A stretch of 61,061 nt of DNA from the NCBI GenBank assembly GCA_028285035.1, contig JANQQF010000191.1, positions 1 to 61,061 of the forward strand, written 5' to 3'. The position numbers were made by a program, and so were the translations under genes. The DNA is from Phycisphaerae bacterium. GTDB lineage: Bacteria; Chloroflexota; Anaerolineae; 4572-78; J111. Each line of letters starts with the position of its first letter. Position 1 is the first letter of the stretch. The notes under the pieces are model-generated. The model saw nothing but the letters and a program-made list of their open reading frames with translations, was not told the DNA's origin and did not search any database. Below are positions 17,244 through 26,501 of this stretch, piece by piece.

Positions 17244-18263
17244 ATGCTAGAAAAGCCCGCCCTCCAAGACGAAAACATCATCACATGCTTACAAGAAGAT
17301 TACAGATTGACCATTGTTGATCTTGCTTTCTTGCCACTCGGAGCTGATCTGAATACAGCCGTGTATCGTGGGGTGGCTGATGACGGCACCCCTTACTTTA
17401 TAAAATTGAGGCGTACGACGGACTTCGCTGAGTCCGCAGTGACCATTCCAAAATTTTTGAGCGATACGGGGATCAAGCAAATCATCCCCCCACTCACCAC
17501 CCAGACGGGGCAACTGTGGGCGAGGCTTAATGCATTCAATGTCATCCTCTATCCGTTTGTGCAGGGGGCCAATGGCTTTGAGATTGACCTGTCGGATCAA
17601 CAGCGGATCGAATTTGGCCAAGCCTTGAAACAGCTCCACACGGCGAACATTCCTCCAGCCTTAACCCAGCATATTCAACGAGAAACGTTCTCATCTCGGT
17701 GGCGTGACACGGTCAAACTATTTCTTGGGCGTATCCAGCATGAAATCTTTCAGGAGCCAGTTGCCAGAGCATTGGCCGCTTTTCTGCGAACCAAACGCAA
17801 TGACATCCTGACCCTCGTCAATCGAGCGGAACGGCTGGCAGCGGCATTTCAAGCCCAATCGCCTGAACTCATAGTGTGCCACGCCGATATTCACGCCTGG
17901 AATCTGCTGATTGATATAGAAGGGCGATTGTATCTAGTCGATTGGGATACCTTGATTTTCGCCCCCAAAGAACGGGATTTGATGTTTGTTGGCACGGGAC
18001 TGGGCGGAAATGGTCACACATTGCAGGAGGAAGTAACCCTGTTCTATCAAGGATACGGCCCAGCCCAAGTTGACCTCACCGGGCTCGCCTACTATCGATA
18101 TGAGCGGATCATCGAAGATATCGCGGTTTACTGTGAGCAAATCTTTTTGTCAGATGAGGGAGGGGAGGATCGAAAACGGTCGCTTGACTATTTGAAATCG
18201 AACTTTCTCCCCAAGGGCACAATTGCCATTGCCCGACAGTTAGATGAGGGGGTAGAGGCATAA
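17244..18263 (+). CDS. APH-family phosphotransferase, spectinomycin-kinase-like
   Basis: This 339-aa kinase has an aminoglycoside phosphotransferase fold. The small lobe has GADLNTAVYRG and the ATP-contacting lysine in YFIKLRR; the catalytic loop is VCHADIHAWNLLI (about residues 211-223) and the metal-binding aspartates are in LYLVDWDTL. The sequence is closest in style to APH(9), the spectinomycin phosphotransferases, but many such proteins in environmental bacteria have other small-molecule substrates. No Shine-Dalgarno is visible. The amidase gene follows after 72 bases and may share its transcript. Confidence 0.85.
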   Translation: MLEKPALQDENIITCLQEDYRLTIVDLAFLPLGADLNTAVYRGVADDGTPYFIKLRRTTDFAESAVTIPKFLSDTGIKQIIPPLTTQTGQLWARLNAFNVILYPFVQGANGFEIDLSDQQRIEFGQALKQLHTANIPPALTQHIQRETFSSRWRDTVKLFLGRIQHEIFQEPVARALAAFLRTKRNDILTLVNRAERLAAAFQAQSPELIVCHADIHAWNLLIDIEGRLYLVDWDTLIFAPKERDLMFVGTGLGGNGHTLQEEVTLFYQGYGPAQVDLTGLAYYRYERIIEDIAVYCEQIFLSDEGGEDRKRSLDYLKSNFLPKGTIAIARQLDEGVEA

Positions 18264-18335
18264 TGTGCTGGTTATCGGGAAACGTTAATCTCTGGCCCAG
18301 ACGAATTGTTGTATACCCCAAAGGAAGAGATTTTG

Positions 18336-19787
18336 ATGGCCCCTTTTGACATTATGGAAACCACAATCACTCAGGCACAAACGGCTCTGGCTGCGGGAAA
18401 CATCACCTCACGTAATTTAGTGGCCGCGTATTTAGCTCGCATTGAGACCTATGACAAACAGGGGCCAAGTCTCAACGCCATTAGCGTCATCAACAAGAAC
18501 GCCTTGGCAGAGGCGGAACGGCTTGACCAAGAGCGTGCGAGCAAAGGGATCCGAGGACCCTTCCACGGCATCCCCATCCTGGTCAAAGACAATTTCGAAA
18601 CCCGTGATATGCAAACGGCGGCAGGCTCGATTTTGCTCAAAGATTGGTGTCCACCGGAGGATGCTTTTATGGTGAAGCGTCTACGCGAGGCCGGAGCAAT
18701 CATCATCGCCAAGACCAACATGCACGAATTTGCTTACGGGATCACCACCGTCGGCTCTTTGTTTGGGGCGACGCGAAACCCCTATGCGCTCGACCGAAAT
18801 CCAGGCGGCTCAAGCGGCGGCACGGGTGCGGCGATTGCGGCCAACTTTGGGGTGGTGGGCTGGGGCAGCGATACCTGCGGATCGATTAGAATCCCGGCGG
18901 CCCACAACAACTTGTTCGGCCTGCGGGGGACGCAAGGGTTGCTCAGCCGGACGGGCATCGTTCCGTTATCCCACACCCAAGACATCGGTGGCCCCCTGGC
19001 GCGAACCGTTACCGATTTGGCTCTGGCCTTGGACGCAACGGTAGGATATGATCCAAACGACTCGCAGACGGCTCTGAGTCTAGGCCACGTGCCGAGCAGC
19101 TATCTCGCCTGCCTGCATCCGGGCGGGTTGCAAGGGATGCGGATTGGCCTGTTGATGGATCTACTGCACATCGATGATGAGGATGTGGAGGTTGCAGAGG
19201 TTATCAAATCGGCTCTGAGCGCGATGCAAGCGCAGGGGGCGGATGTTGTCGAGGTTTCGATTCCAAACCTGTCCAATTTATTGAGCCATCGAGTCTTGCA
19301 GCAGGAGTTCAAGTTTGACCTTGACGCCTATTTGGCCCAGCGACCCACCGCACCAGTTCGCTCCTTTGATGAGGTCGTCGCCTCAGGGCAGGTTCATCCC
19401 GCTGTGGCAGAGCGATTACCCGAAATGCAAGCCCTAGAGGTCCTTCATACCCCTAAATACCAAGCCCATCTCCTCAAACGAACCAAGCTAAAAATCGCCA
19501 TTTATCAAGCGATGGTCGAAAACGGCGTGGAACTGCTCGCTTTTCCCTCAATTCGCCAGAAAGCCGCACCCATCGGCGAAGCGCAGCCGGGGTCCAACTG
19601 CCAACTGAGCGCAAACTCTGGCTTGCCCGCAATCACCATCCCCGCTGGGTTCACCCCCGATGGTCTACCCGTTGGCTTGGAGCTGTTGGGGCGCGAATGG
19701 GATGAGGCAATGTTGCTCAAGGTGGCCTATACGTATGAACAAGCTACCAATCCGCGCCATTTACCAGCGAGTACGCCTGCTTTATGA
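18336..19787 (+). CDS. Amidase (amidase-signature family)
   Basis: This 483-aa Ser-cisSer-Lys hydrolase has its catalytic lysine in PILVKDNFET (about residue 84). The signature block NPGGSSGGTGAAIAA begins near 155, and GSDTCGSIRIPA near 178 carries the nucleophilic serine. The C-terminal GLPAITIPAGF and LPVGLELLGR are also typical. The length fits general amidases rather than GatA, and no GatB/C is near. A longer frame begins at a TTG at 18306, but AAGGAAG (18321-18327) points to the ATG at 18336. The substrate is unknown. Confidence 0.93.
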   Translation: MAPFDIMETTITQAQTALAAGNITSRNLVAAYLARIETYDKQGPSLNAISVINKNALAEAERLDQERASKGIRGPFHGIPILVKDNFETRDMQTAAGSILLKDWCPPEDAFMVKRLREAGAIIIAKTNMHEFAYGITTVGSLFGATRNPYALDRNPGGSSGGTGAAIAANFGVVGWGSDTCGSIRIPAAHNNLFGLRGTQGLLSRTGIVPLSHTQDIGGPLARTVTDLALALDATVGYDPNDSQTALSLGHVPSSYLACLHPGGLQGMRIGLLMDLLHIDDEDVEVAEVIKSALSAMQAQGADVVEVSIPNLSNLLSHRVLQQEFKFDLDAYLAQRPTAPVRSFDEVVASGQVHPAVAERLPEMQALEVLHTPKYQAHLLKRTKLKIAIYQAMVENGVELLAFPSIRQKAAPIGEAQPGSNCQLSANSGLPAITIPAGFTPDGLPVGLELLGREWDEAMLLKVAYTYEQATNPRHLPASTPAL

Positions 19788-19796
19788 TTGGGGTAA

Positions 19797-19893
19797 CATC
19801 AGATGGTCCCTGTCACCTCCGCGTGCATCTGGCGGGAGTCCACCGTTCGTTCCCCCAAACAATGGATACCCGACAACTTCATTCGGGTATAAC
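19797..19893. repeat. Dispersed palindromic repeat P, copy 1 (partial)
   Basis: The right half (AATGGATACCCGACAACTTC, then ATTCGGGTAT) matches repeats at 21959-22060 and 52527-52627; the left half is diverged and has lost the terminal inverted repeat. It sits between the amidase and histidine-kinase genes. Confidence 0.5.
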
Positions 19894-20027
19894 ATAAACC
19901 AACTCGACTTCACAATCGTCTTGTGTTCTGACCGCATTTGGACATTACGAAATTATAATGTAGTCTTTAATTCCTCATCCCCAATAAACATCATCGTTAC
20001 CATCATTCCCTGAGAGGAGCTTGTGTT

Positions 20028-21860
20028 ATGTCTCACACCGAAAGTGCCATCATCCGTTTAGAAAAACAGGCAAAACATGCCACAGATTTGGCTGAAGAGC
20101 GGGCTATTTTCTTTACGCTGGCCCTCGATTTGTTTTGTATCGCCAATCCTGATCTCTACTTTGTGCAACTGAACGCGGCGTGGACAAAAGTGCTTGGCTT
20201 TTCGCTGGAGCATCTCAAATCGAAACCGTTTATCGAGTTTATTCACCCCGATGATCGACAGGCGACTATCGCCCAAACCGAGAAGCTCCAGCAAGGGATC
20301 AACACGGTTGACTTTGAGAATCGGTTTTTATGCAAAGACGGCTCATATCGGTATTTACGCTGGAATGCCGCGCTTGACACTGACAAAGAGTCATTTTATG
20401 GGGTTGGACGCGATATCACCGAGAGCAAGCAGGCCGAGGCAGCATTGCGCGAAAGCGAGGCTCGCTATCGTGACATCATTGAAAGCTCGCACGATTTACT
20501 ACAAAGCATTGCGCCCGACGGAAGCTTTGAATATGTCAACAAAGCCTGGTTTGACGCGTTTGGCTACACCGAAGCAGATTTACCCAATTTAAACCTGTTC
20601 GACATCATTCACCCCGACGATCACGACCACTGTAATCTATTGGTTTCGAAAGTTATGGCGGGCGAGTCGATAGAAAACATTCAGGTCACGTTTGTCAGCA
20701 AGGATGGTCGCTTAATTCCGGCTGAAGGGAACGCCGCCCCACGCTTTAAAGATGGTGAGTTTGTCGCCACGCACGCTTTCTTCAAGGATATTACCGAGCG
20801 GAAACGAGCCGAACGGTTAGCCGCAGAATACACAGAGAAACTAGAGTCTGAAGTGAAGACCCGGACGGCTGAATTGGTCCAGAGCGACAAGTTAGCGACG
20901 TTGGGGCGACTCAGTGCTGGGGTAGCTCACGAAATTAATAATCCGGCAGCGGCCACCCAACGCGGGGCTGGGCAGCTACGCGAAGTCTTCTTTAAATTGC
21001 AAGCGACACAACTCCAAATCGAACGATGTGGCTTATCAGATGGACAACTGGCCCAGATGTTGATGCTTGGTCAGCTAGCTAAGGAACAGGCCGACCAGCC
21101 TGATGACTTGAGTGCCCTTGAGCGGAGTGATCGGGAATATGAGCTTGAAACCTGGTTGGAAGATCAGGGCTTTGAAGATGCCTGGGAATTGGCTCCGATT
21201 CTGGTGAGCCTGAAGTACACGCCGGAAAAAATAGCCGAAATTGCGGAGGATTTTAGCGGCGAGCTACTCACCACCGTGATCACCTGGATTGGTTGCACCT
21301 ATAACATTCACCGGCTCCTAGCGGAAATCGACCGTGGCGCGTCCCGCATCTCCGAAATCGTGAAGGCGCTGAAGAATTACACCTACATGGATCAAGCCCC
21401 CATTCAGGATGTTAATCTTCACGAAGGCTTGGATAACACCCTCATCATCCTGCAAAGCAAGCTAAAGGAGGGTGTCTCCGTTCGCCGTGAATATGCAGAT
21501 GATTTGCCACGCGTCCAGGCCTATGGCAGTGAACTGAACCAGGTTTGGACCAACATCATCGACAACGCGCTGGCGGCGATGGAGGGGCGGGGGCAGCTAG
21601 TTTTGCGGACCTCCGCCGACAAAGCGTGGGTGGTCGTTGAGCTTGAAGATAACGGACCCGGCATTCCCGAGGCCAACATCGAAAAGCTCTTCGAGCCGTT
21701 CTTTACCACCAAGCCCCCCGGAGAAGGCACTGGCCTGGGCTTAAGCATCAGCCACAACATTATTGTAAACAAGCATAAAGGCAAGCTTGTGGTCAACTCG
21801 GAGCCGGGTCGGACCTGTTTTGAAGTTAAGTTGCCGATTAATTTGGACGTCGTAGATTAA
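20028..21860 (+). CDS. PAS-PAS sensor histidine kinase
   Basis: This 610-aa soluble sensor kinase has no membrane segment. Two PAS domains (about residues 25-140 and 145-265, each ending in a PAC-like [11 protein letters not shown] / [11 protein letters not shown] strand) are followed by a short coiled coil ([19 protein letters not shown]), an H-box [10 protein letters not shown] with the phosphorylatable His near 301, an unusually long helical insert of about 100 residues, and an HATPase domain with N-box ([15 protein letters not shown]), DNGPGIP, and [19 protein letters not shown] precedes the ATG. Its likely partner is the receiver fusion 540 bp downstream. Confidence 0.95.
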   Translation: MSHTESAIIRLEKQAKHATDLAEERAIFFTLALDLFCIANPDLYFVQLNAAWTKVLGFSLEHLKSKPFIEFIHPDDRQATIAQTEKLQQGINTVDFENRFLCKDGSYRYLRWNAALDTDKESFYGVGRDITESKQAEAALRESEARYRDIIESSHDLLQSIAPDGSFEYVNKAWFDAFGYTEADLPNLNLFDIIHPDDHDHCNLLVSKVMAGESIENIQVTFVSKDGRLIPAEGNAAPRFKDGEFVATHAFFKDITERKRAERLAAEYTEKLESEVKTRTAELVQSDKLATLGRLSAGVAHEINNPAAATQRGAGQLREVFFKLQATQLQIERCGLSDGQLAQMLMLGQLAKEQADQPDDLSALERSDREYELETWLEDQGFEDAWELAPILVSLKYTPEKIAEIAEDFSGELLTTVITWIGCTYNIHRLLAEIDRGASRISEIVKALKNYTYMDQAPIQDVNLHEGLDNTLIILQSKLKEGVSVRREYADDLPRVQAYGSELNQVWTNIIDNALAAMEGRGQLVLRTSADKAWVVVELEDNGPGIPEANIEKLFEPFFTTKPPGEGTGLGLSISHNIIVNKHKGKLVVNSEPGRTCFEVKLPINLDVVD

Positions 21861-21905
21861 AATCTACGACTAAACGGTCAAACAGGCTTGAAGCCTGTTT
21901 CTTGT
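21849..21905 (+). terminator. Two tandem hairpins at the end of the kinase gene
   Basis: A perfect 10-bp inverted repeat (GTCGTAGATT, 21849-21858, with 21861-21870) spans the stop codon. It is followed by AAACAGGC/GCCTGTTT (21880-21900) with a T-rich end. The second has terminator form and would separate the kinase from the receiver fusion. Confidence 0.6.
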
Positions 21906-21958
21906 GCTAACAACAGAATTCATTCTGTCTGCCTTAGGAACCGAATAAGGGTTGAGTA

Positions 21959-22060
21959 GTATCATTCCCGCACACCTTTGTGCTATGGAGTCTATAGCCG
22001 GAGTCCATCAATGGTTATCGCCAATCAGTGGATACCCGACAACACCATTCGGGTATGACA
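21959..22060. repeat. Dispersed palindromic repeat P, copy 2
   Basis: This is a 100-bp unit nearly colinear with 52527-52627, sharing TGCTATGGA, ATAGCCGG, ATCAGTGGATAC and CATTCGGGTATGACA. The ends (GTATCATTCCCG, CGGGTATGACA) form an imperfect terminal inverted repeat. No coding potential is seen. Confidence 0.6.
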
Positions 22061-22107
22061 TGCCCAAAAATCAACAAGCCGAATAACCTGAGTTATAGGC
22101 TTTATTA

Positions 22108-22236
22108 ATGTCATTTCGAACGCAGCGGAATGTAGTGAAGCGCAGTGCGAAATCTTCTAGTTCGTTGCTTGAATAGTCCACAAACTAGAAGATTTCGGCA
22201 AAGCTCGCTTTGCAACGTTCCTCGTCAAAATGACAC
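22108..22236. repeat. Dispersed palindromic repeat Q, copy 1
   Basis: This is a 130-bp imperfect palindrome opening ATGTCATTTCGAACGCAGC and closing TCGTCAAAATGACA, with an inner GAAATCTTCTAGT/ACTAGAAGATTTC stem. The second copy is at 53332-53437. Repeats of this type are frequent non-autonomous elements. It occupies much of the 539-bp gap between the kinase and its receiver. Confidence 0.65.
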
Positions 22237-22298
22237 ATCCAAAGGTCAAATGTCTAAGCACCATTTTTCATCGAACTTAGATTAGCACGTAGCCGGGC

Positions 22299-22322
22299 AC
22301 CCACAAGGGATGCCCCTACAAC
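22299..22322 (+). repeat. Dispersed short repeat, copy 2
   Basis: This matches 14181-14204. Here GGGCA (22296-22300) and TGCCC (22311-22315) make it a small hairpin. The rest of 22237-22399 shows nothing recognisable apart from the AGGAGAT ribosome-binding site of the next gene. Confidence 0.4.
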
Positions 22323-22399
22323 TGCCCTCAATTTTCTGGGCAAAATCCTCAATCTACATCCTTTGAAGTACCGAATTCAGTTAGGAGATAACAGCCAGT

Positions 22400-24061
22400 A
22401 TGCCAAAACCGATTATTTTAACAGTTGATGACGAGGAACAGGTCCTCAATGCCATTGAGCGGGACCTGCGAAAGCATTATCGTGGTGATTATCGCATCAT
22501 CAAGGCCAGTTCTGGAGTCGAGGCCTTGGAGACCGTGCAGCAGCTTAAGGCACGTAACACGCCCATCGCCCTTTTTTTGGTGGATCAGCGGATGCCTAAT
22601 ATGAGCGGCACCGAATTTCTGGCCGAGGCGATGAAGTTATATCCGGACACTCGCAAAGTGCTACTGACTGCATATGCGGATACGGAAGCGGCGATTGCCA
22701 GCATCAATAGCATTGGGCTGGATTACTATCTGATGAAGCCATGGCACCCGCCGGAGCAAAATCTGTATCCCGTTTTGGACGACTTGCTAGACGATTGGAA
22801 GGCCACGTCATCGATGCCCTTTGAGGGGATTCGGGTAGCCGGGACGCTGTGGTCGGCGCGGTCGCACACCATCAAAGACTTTCTGGCCCGCAGCCAAATC
22901 CCGTATCAGTGGTTGGATATTGAGCAGAATGCCGAAGCCAAAGCTTTGGTCGATGCAATCAATGAAGAACAACGCCGTTTACCTGTGGTCTTTTTTCCCG
23001 ATGGGGAAACCTTGATCGCTCCAGATATCACCGCCGTGGCCGAAAAGGCGGGGTTACACCGACACGCAGCCCAACCGTTTTACGACCTCATTATTGTCGG
23101 GGCCGGTCCGGCTGGCTTGGCGGCGGCCGTTTATGGGGCCTCGGAAGGCTTGCGGACTTTGTTGATTGACAAAGAAACAACGGGTGGTCAGGCCGGAACC
23201 AGTTCGCGGATTGAGAACTACTTGGGCTTTCCCAAGGGCGTGAGCGGGGCCGATTTGGCCCGACGAGCCACCGCGCAAGCGACCCGCCTGGGGGCCGAAA
23301 TCTTAACGGCGCAAGAGGTAACGCAGGTCCGGGCCGAAGGGGCTTATCGCTACGTTACACTAGGCGATGGGACCGAGCTAAGCTGTCACGCCCTCATCAT
23401 CGCGACCGGGGCTTCATCACGCTTACTTGATGTACCGGGAGCTGAGGGCATCACCGGGGCAGGGATCTATTATGGGGCCGCCTTGACCGAGGCGGCGCAT
23501 TACAAAGACAAGCATATGTTTGTGGTCGGTGGCGCGAACTCGGCGGGGCAAGGGGCGATGTTTTTCTCCCGTTACGCCAGTAAAGTGACGATGCTGGTGC
23601 GGGGCAGTGCCTTGAAAAAGGGGATGTCGCAATATCTGGTGGACCAAATCAACGATACCGAGAACATCGAGGTGCGCTTGCGGGCCAGTGTCACCGAAGT
23701 CATCGGCGACGATCGGCTTGAGTCATTGGTCATCAAAAACAATGATACGGGCGAAACAGAAACCGTCCTCGCCGCCGCCCTCTTCATTTTTATCGGGGCC
23801 AAACCGCACTCAGACTTTGTGGCTGACGTGATCGAACGAAACCGGGCCGGCTTCATCTTGACCGGCCCCGATTTGATCGTGAATGAGCAACGTCCCAAAA
23901 AGTGGCCCTTGAAACGGGACCCCTTCTTGCTGGAAACCAGCGTCCCCGGCATCTTTGCCGTGGGTGATATTCGACAAGGCGCCATCCGGCGGGTGGCTTC
24001 TGCGGTCGGGCAAGGCTCAACGGCGGTCAGTTTTGTGCATCAGTATTTGAAGACAGTTTAG
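22400..24061 (+). CDS. Receiver - glutaredoxin-like - thioredoxin-reductase-like fusion
   Basis: This 553-aa three-domain protein begins with a response-regulator receiver (about 1-130; acidic pair D10-D11, phospho-acceptor D62 in LFLVDQRMP, LLTAYAD, LMKPW). A glutaredoxin-like fold follows (about 140-220; GTLWSARSHTIKDFLARSQI, PYQWLDIEQNAEA, LPVVFFPDGETL) in which the usual CPxC is SARS. The rest is an FAD/NAD(P)H thioredoxin-reductase-like domain (GAGPAGLAAAVYGASEG at about 234, VVGGANSAGQGAMFF, GIFAVGDIRQGAIRR). The reductase CxxC is replaced by YYGAALTEAAHYK. Both dithiols are therefore missing, so it is probably a redox- or flavin-sensing output rather than a thiol reductase. It is likely partnered with the PAS kinase upstream. 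Confidence 0.93.
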   Translation: MPKPIILTVDDEEQVLNAIERDLRKHYRGDYRIIKASSGVEALETVQQLKARNTPIALFLVDQRMPNMSGTEFLAEAMKLYPDTRKVLLTAYADTEAAIASINSIGLDYYLMKPWHPPEQNLYPVLDDLLDDWKATSSMPFEGIRVAGTLWSARSHTIKDFLARSQIPYQWLDIEQNAEAKALVDAINEEQRRLPVVFFPDGETLIAPDITAVAEKAGLHRHAAQPFYDLIIVGAGPAGLAAAVYGASEGLRTLLIDKETTGGQAGTSSRIENYLGFPKGVSGADLARRATAQATRLGAEILTAQEVTQVRAEGAYRYVTLGDGTELSCHALIIATGASSRLLDVPGAEGITGAGIYYGAALTEAAHYKDKHMFVVGGANSAGQGAMFFSRYASKVTMLVRGSALKKGMSQYLVDQINDTENIEVRLRASVTEVIGDDRLESLVIKNNDTGETETVLAAALFIFIGAKPHSDFVADVIERNRAGFILTGPDLIVNEQRPKKWPLKRDPFLLETSVPGIFAVGDIRQGAIRRVASAVGQGSTAVSFVHQYLKTV

Positions 24062-24170
24062 GGGTATTGGGTTTGGTGAAAATCAATAATCTTTAAAGGG
24101 CAAAAATTTCCCATCAAGTTGAAATACAGGTGTACATAATCCAAGTTTCTGAAATCTATTAATAAATGCT

Positions 24171-24211
24171 AAAATAGGCTTGATTCGTGATTGAATCCAA
24201 GCCTATTTTTT
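24171..24211 (+). terminator. Rho-independent terminator after receiver fusion
   Basis: AAAATAGGCTTG at 24171-24182 pairs with CAAGCCTATTTT, extended by ATTC/GAAT with one bulged C, around a 6-nt loop, and is followed by T-rich sequence. It isolates the restriction-modification island that begins at 24244. Confidence 0.85.
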
Positions 24212-24243
24212 CGTTGACACAATAATCTGATTGGGGTGTAAAT

Positions 24244-26469
24244 ATGGACATATTTAACCAAGGCATAACTAAAGGGCTAATCGCATTTGATGAAGAACAA
24301 AAGTACATCACCTATCTTAGCCCTAACAAATCCTATCGTTACCGCTTCACGGATCCTGAGGAACCAGTGCGAGCTGAAGCCTATTTGCAACTCATTATTG
24401 AGTATGAGTATCCAGTAGATCGGCTGGCTTTGGAAGTGCCAGTTAAGATGGGGGTAGATACCAAATCCGCAGATATTATTGTTTACAATGACAATGAGCA
24501 AAAATCACCTTTTATCGTTGTCGAGTGTAAAAAACCTGATGTTTCTGATGCGGCATTCAGCGAGGCAGTCAATCAGGGTTTTAGCTACGCCAATGCACTT
24601 AGTGCTAACTATGTTTGGGTAACATCTAGTTTGAAGTCGGAAGCTTATGATTCTAAAGCCTACTATCCGATGGAACGAGATCGAAATGCCATTGCAGATA
24701 TTCCTCGCTATGGTCGGTCTGTTGTACGCTTTCGTTATACAGTTGGTGGTGCTGGTGGACGTGAATTAGAAGTAGTTGAAGAGGATGTGCTAACTCGTAT
24801 CTTTAAACAAGCCCATGATGCCCTTTGGGCTGGTGGTAAACGCAACCCCAGTCAGGCGTTTGATGAATTGGATAAACTCATTTTCTGTAAGCTGTGGGAC
24901 GAGCGAATAGAACGGGGTGATGGTGAACCTTACGACTTTCAGGTATACACAGGTGAGGCCCCAGAAGCACTACTTAAACGAGTACGAGCCTTATATCAGG
25001 AAGGGCGCACTATTGATCCAGAAGTATTTCAGGAAGATATTCGTCTAACGGCTCAGGAGTTGCAAACTGTAGTGGGTTATCTTGACCGGATTGACCTGAG
25101 TAACACTGATTTTGACAGTAAGGGGCATGCTTTTGAAGAATTTATGGATAGCTTTTTTCGGGGAGAGTTCGGGCAATATTTTACGCCCCGTCCCATTGTG
25201 CGTTTTATGGTAGATGTTTTGCCCCTAACCAACCAATCAAAAGTGCTAGACACGTCTTGTGGTAGCGGCGGTTTTTTACTATACGCGCTACATCGGATTC
25301 GACAAGAGGCCGAGGAAAAGTTAAATAATAACCAATTCCGAGCTAGAGCTAGTAATCCACCAGAAGCTCAGGCTTACAATCATTGGCATGACTTTGCAGA
25401 GAAGCGATTGTACGGCATTGAAGTTTCAGAAATGATTGCTCGCACTGCAAAGATGAATATGATTATCCATGATGATGGGCATACCAATGTTATCTCCTTT
25501 GATGGGCTTCAATCCCCCGCTCGAATACGAGCGGTAACAAAAAATCAAGGCTTTGAAGAAAATCAATTTGATTTTATTGTTACCAACCCACCCTTTGGCT
25601 CCAAAATTTTGACCGAAGAACGTAGGTATATGGAAGATTACGAGTTGGGCACCAAATTTACAGACTGGATCGATGCAAAACTCCGCAAAACCTCTCCTAC
25701 TACCCGTGACAGTCAAAGTTCAGAAGTGCTGTTTTTGGAGCAGTGTCACCGTTTTCTTAAACCAGAAACTGGCATTTTAGCCATTGTTGTCCCGGATGGT
25801 ATTTTGACAAATTCCAGTATGCAATATGTGCGTGACTGGCTGGGTGAAAAATATCGAATTTTGGCTATAATTTCAATGCCGCAAACAGCCTTCACATTTC
25901 GTGGGGCTGGTGTAAAGTCGTCGGTTTTATTTTTGCAAAAATACAGCGACACAAAAACTGCTCAAATTCGACAGTTGAAAGAAAAGATGCAGGATAAATT
26001 ATTTGACCAAGCTGAGTTTGGCGCAGAAATTGTTTCATTGGAAGAGGAGAAGAAGAATACCTTGAAACGGGGTGATGATGTCATCCAACAATTGGATGAA
26101 GATTTGGTAGCCCACTTGTTGGCCTTAGGTAATGATGTTGATCCAGCGACCAAACGTGAATTACAGCGTAAGAATCAAGACAAAATAAAAGCTCACAAAC
26201 GTACCGATATTTACAAAGATTGGCGTAAACAAAAAACCCAGGAATACAATGAACGTATCAATGAGGTAAAAGATTCCCTCGGTACAGCCTTTGCTGAGCA
26301 AGTACAAAGTGAATTAGATAATTACCCAATTTTTATGGCGGTGGCCGAAGATATAGGCTATGATTCTACTGGACGGCCCACTGATACGAACGAACTAGAG
26401 CAGATTGGAGTGGAGCTAGGCCAATTTATTGAGGCGGTACAGACAGGAAAAGACTATTTTTTCGTCTAG
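24244..26469 (+). CDS. hsdM: Restriction nuclease - N6-adenine methyltransferase fusion (HsdR_N + HsdM type)
   Basis: This 741-aa protein begins with a PD-(D/E)xK nuclease domain of the HsdR N-terminal type (about 20-170): D77 in ADIIVYND and E94-C-K96 in VVECKKPD. It is fused to a type I-style DNA methyltransferase: GEFGQYFTPRPIVRFMVD, motif I DTSCGSGGF (about 336), motif IV NPPF (448-451), then a charged helical tail rich in coiled coil (about 575-690). Combining nuclease and methylase in one chain with a separate specificity subunit is the architecture of BcgI-like (type IIB) enzymes, and no translocating HsdR helicase is in the window. The last codons contain a T TTT TTC heptamer just before TAG. 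The gene is AT-rich relative to its neighbours, suggesting transfer. Confidence 0.9.
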   Translation: MDIFNQGITKGLIAFDEEQKYITYLSPNKSYRYRFTDPEEPVRAEAYLQLIIEYEYPVDRLALEVPVKMGVDTKSADIIVYNDNEQKSPFIVVECKKPDVSDAAFSEAVNQGFSYANALSANYVWVTSSLKSEAYDSKAYYPMERDRNAIADIPRYGRSVVRFRYTVGGAGGRELEVVEEDVLTRIFKQAHDALWAGGKRNPSQAFDELDKLIFCKLWDERIERGDGEPYDFQVYTGEAPEALLKRVRALYQEGRTIDPEVFQEDIRLTAQELQTVVGYLDRIDLSNTDFDSKGHAFEEFMDSFFRGEFGQYFTPRPIVRFMVDVLPLTNQSKVLDTSCGSGGFLLYALHRIRQEAEEKLNNNQFRARASNPPEAQAYNHWHDFAEKRLYGIEVSEMIARTAKMNMIIHDDGHTNVISFDGLQSPARIRAVTKNQGFEENQFDFIVTNPPFGSKILTEERRYMEDYELGTKFTDWIDAKLRKTSPTTRDSQSSEVLFLEQCHRFLKPETGILAIVVPDGILTNSSMQYVRDWLGEKYRILAIISMPQTAFTFRGAGVKSSVLFLQKYSDTKTAQIRQLKEKMQDKLFDQAEFGAEIVSLEEEKKNTLKRGDDVIQQLDEDLVAHLLALGNDVDPATKRELQRKNQDKIKAHKRTDIYKDWRKQKTQEYNERINEVKDSLGTAFAEQVQSELDNYPIFMAVAEDIGYDSTGRPTDTNELEQIGVELGQFIEAVQTGKDYFFV
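26457..26463 (+). promoter_or_regulatory. Candidate -1 ribosomal frameshift heptamer (U_UUU_UUC)
   Basis: In the methylase frame the bases read TAT TTT TTC GTC TAG, so T TTT TTC is in the phase required for -1 slippage. A one-base backward slip enters the frame of the specificity subunit, which is open from here to its first ATG (26502) and on to 27905. The specificity ATG has no Shine-Dalgarno. Either programmed frameshifting gives an approximately 1220-aa fusion, or a T-run length error hides a single gene. Confidence 0.45.
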
Positions 26470-26501
26470 GCCCCAACGTTGATCAAGAACAAATTTTCTT
26501 A

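Noticed and set aside
24214..24243. TTGACA as -35 of a promoter for the restriction island
   Set aside because: The matching -10 (TGTAAA) would overlap the start codon while a good GGGG-type ribosome-binding site lies between, so the real promoter is probably elsewhere or overlaps the preceding terminator.
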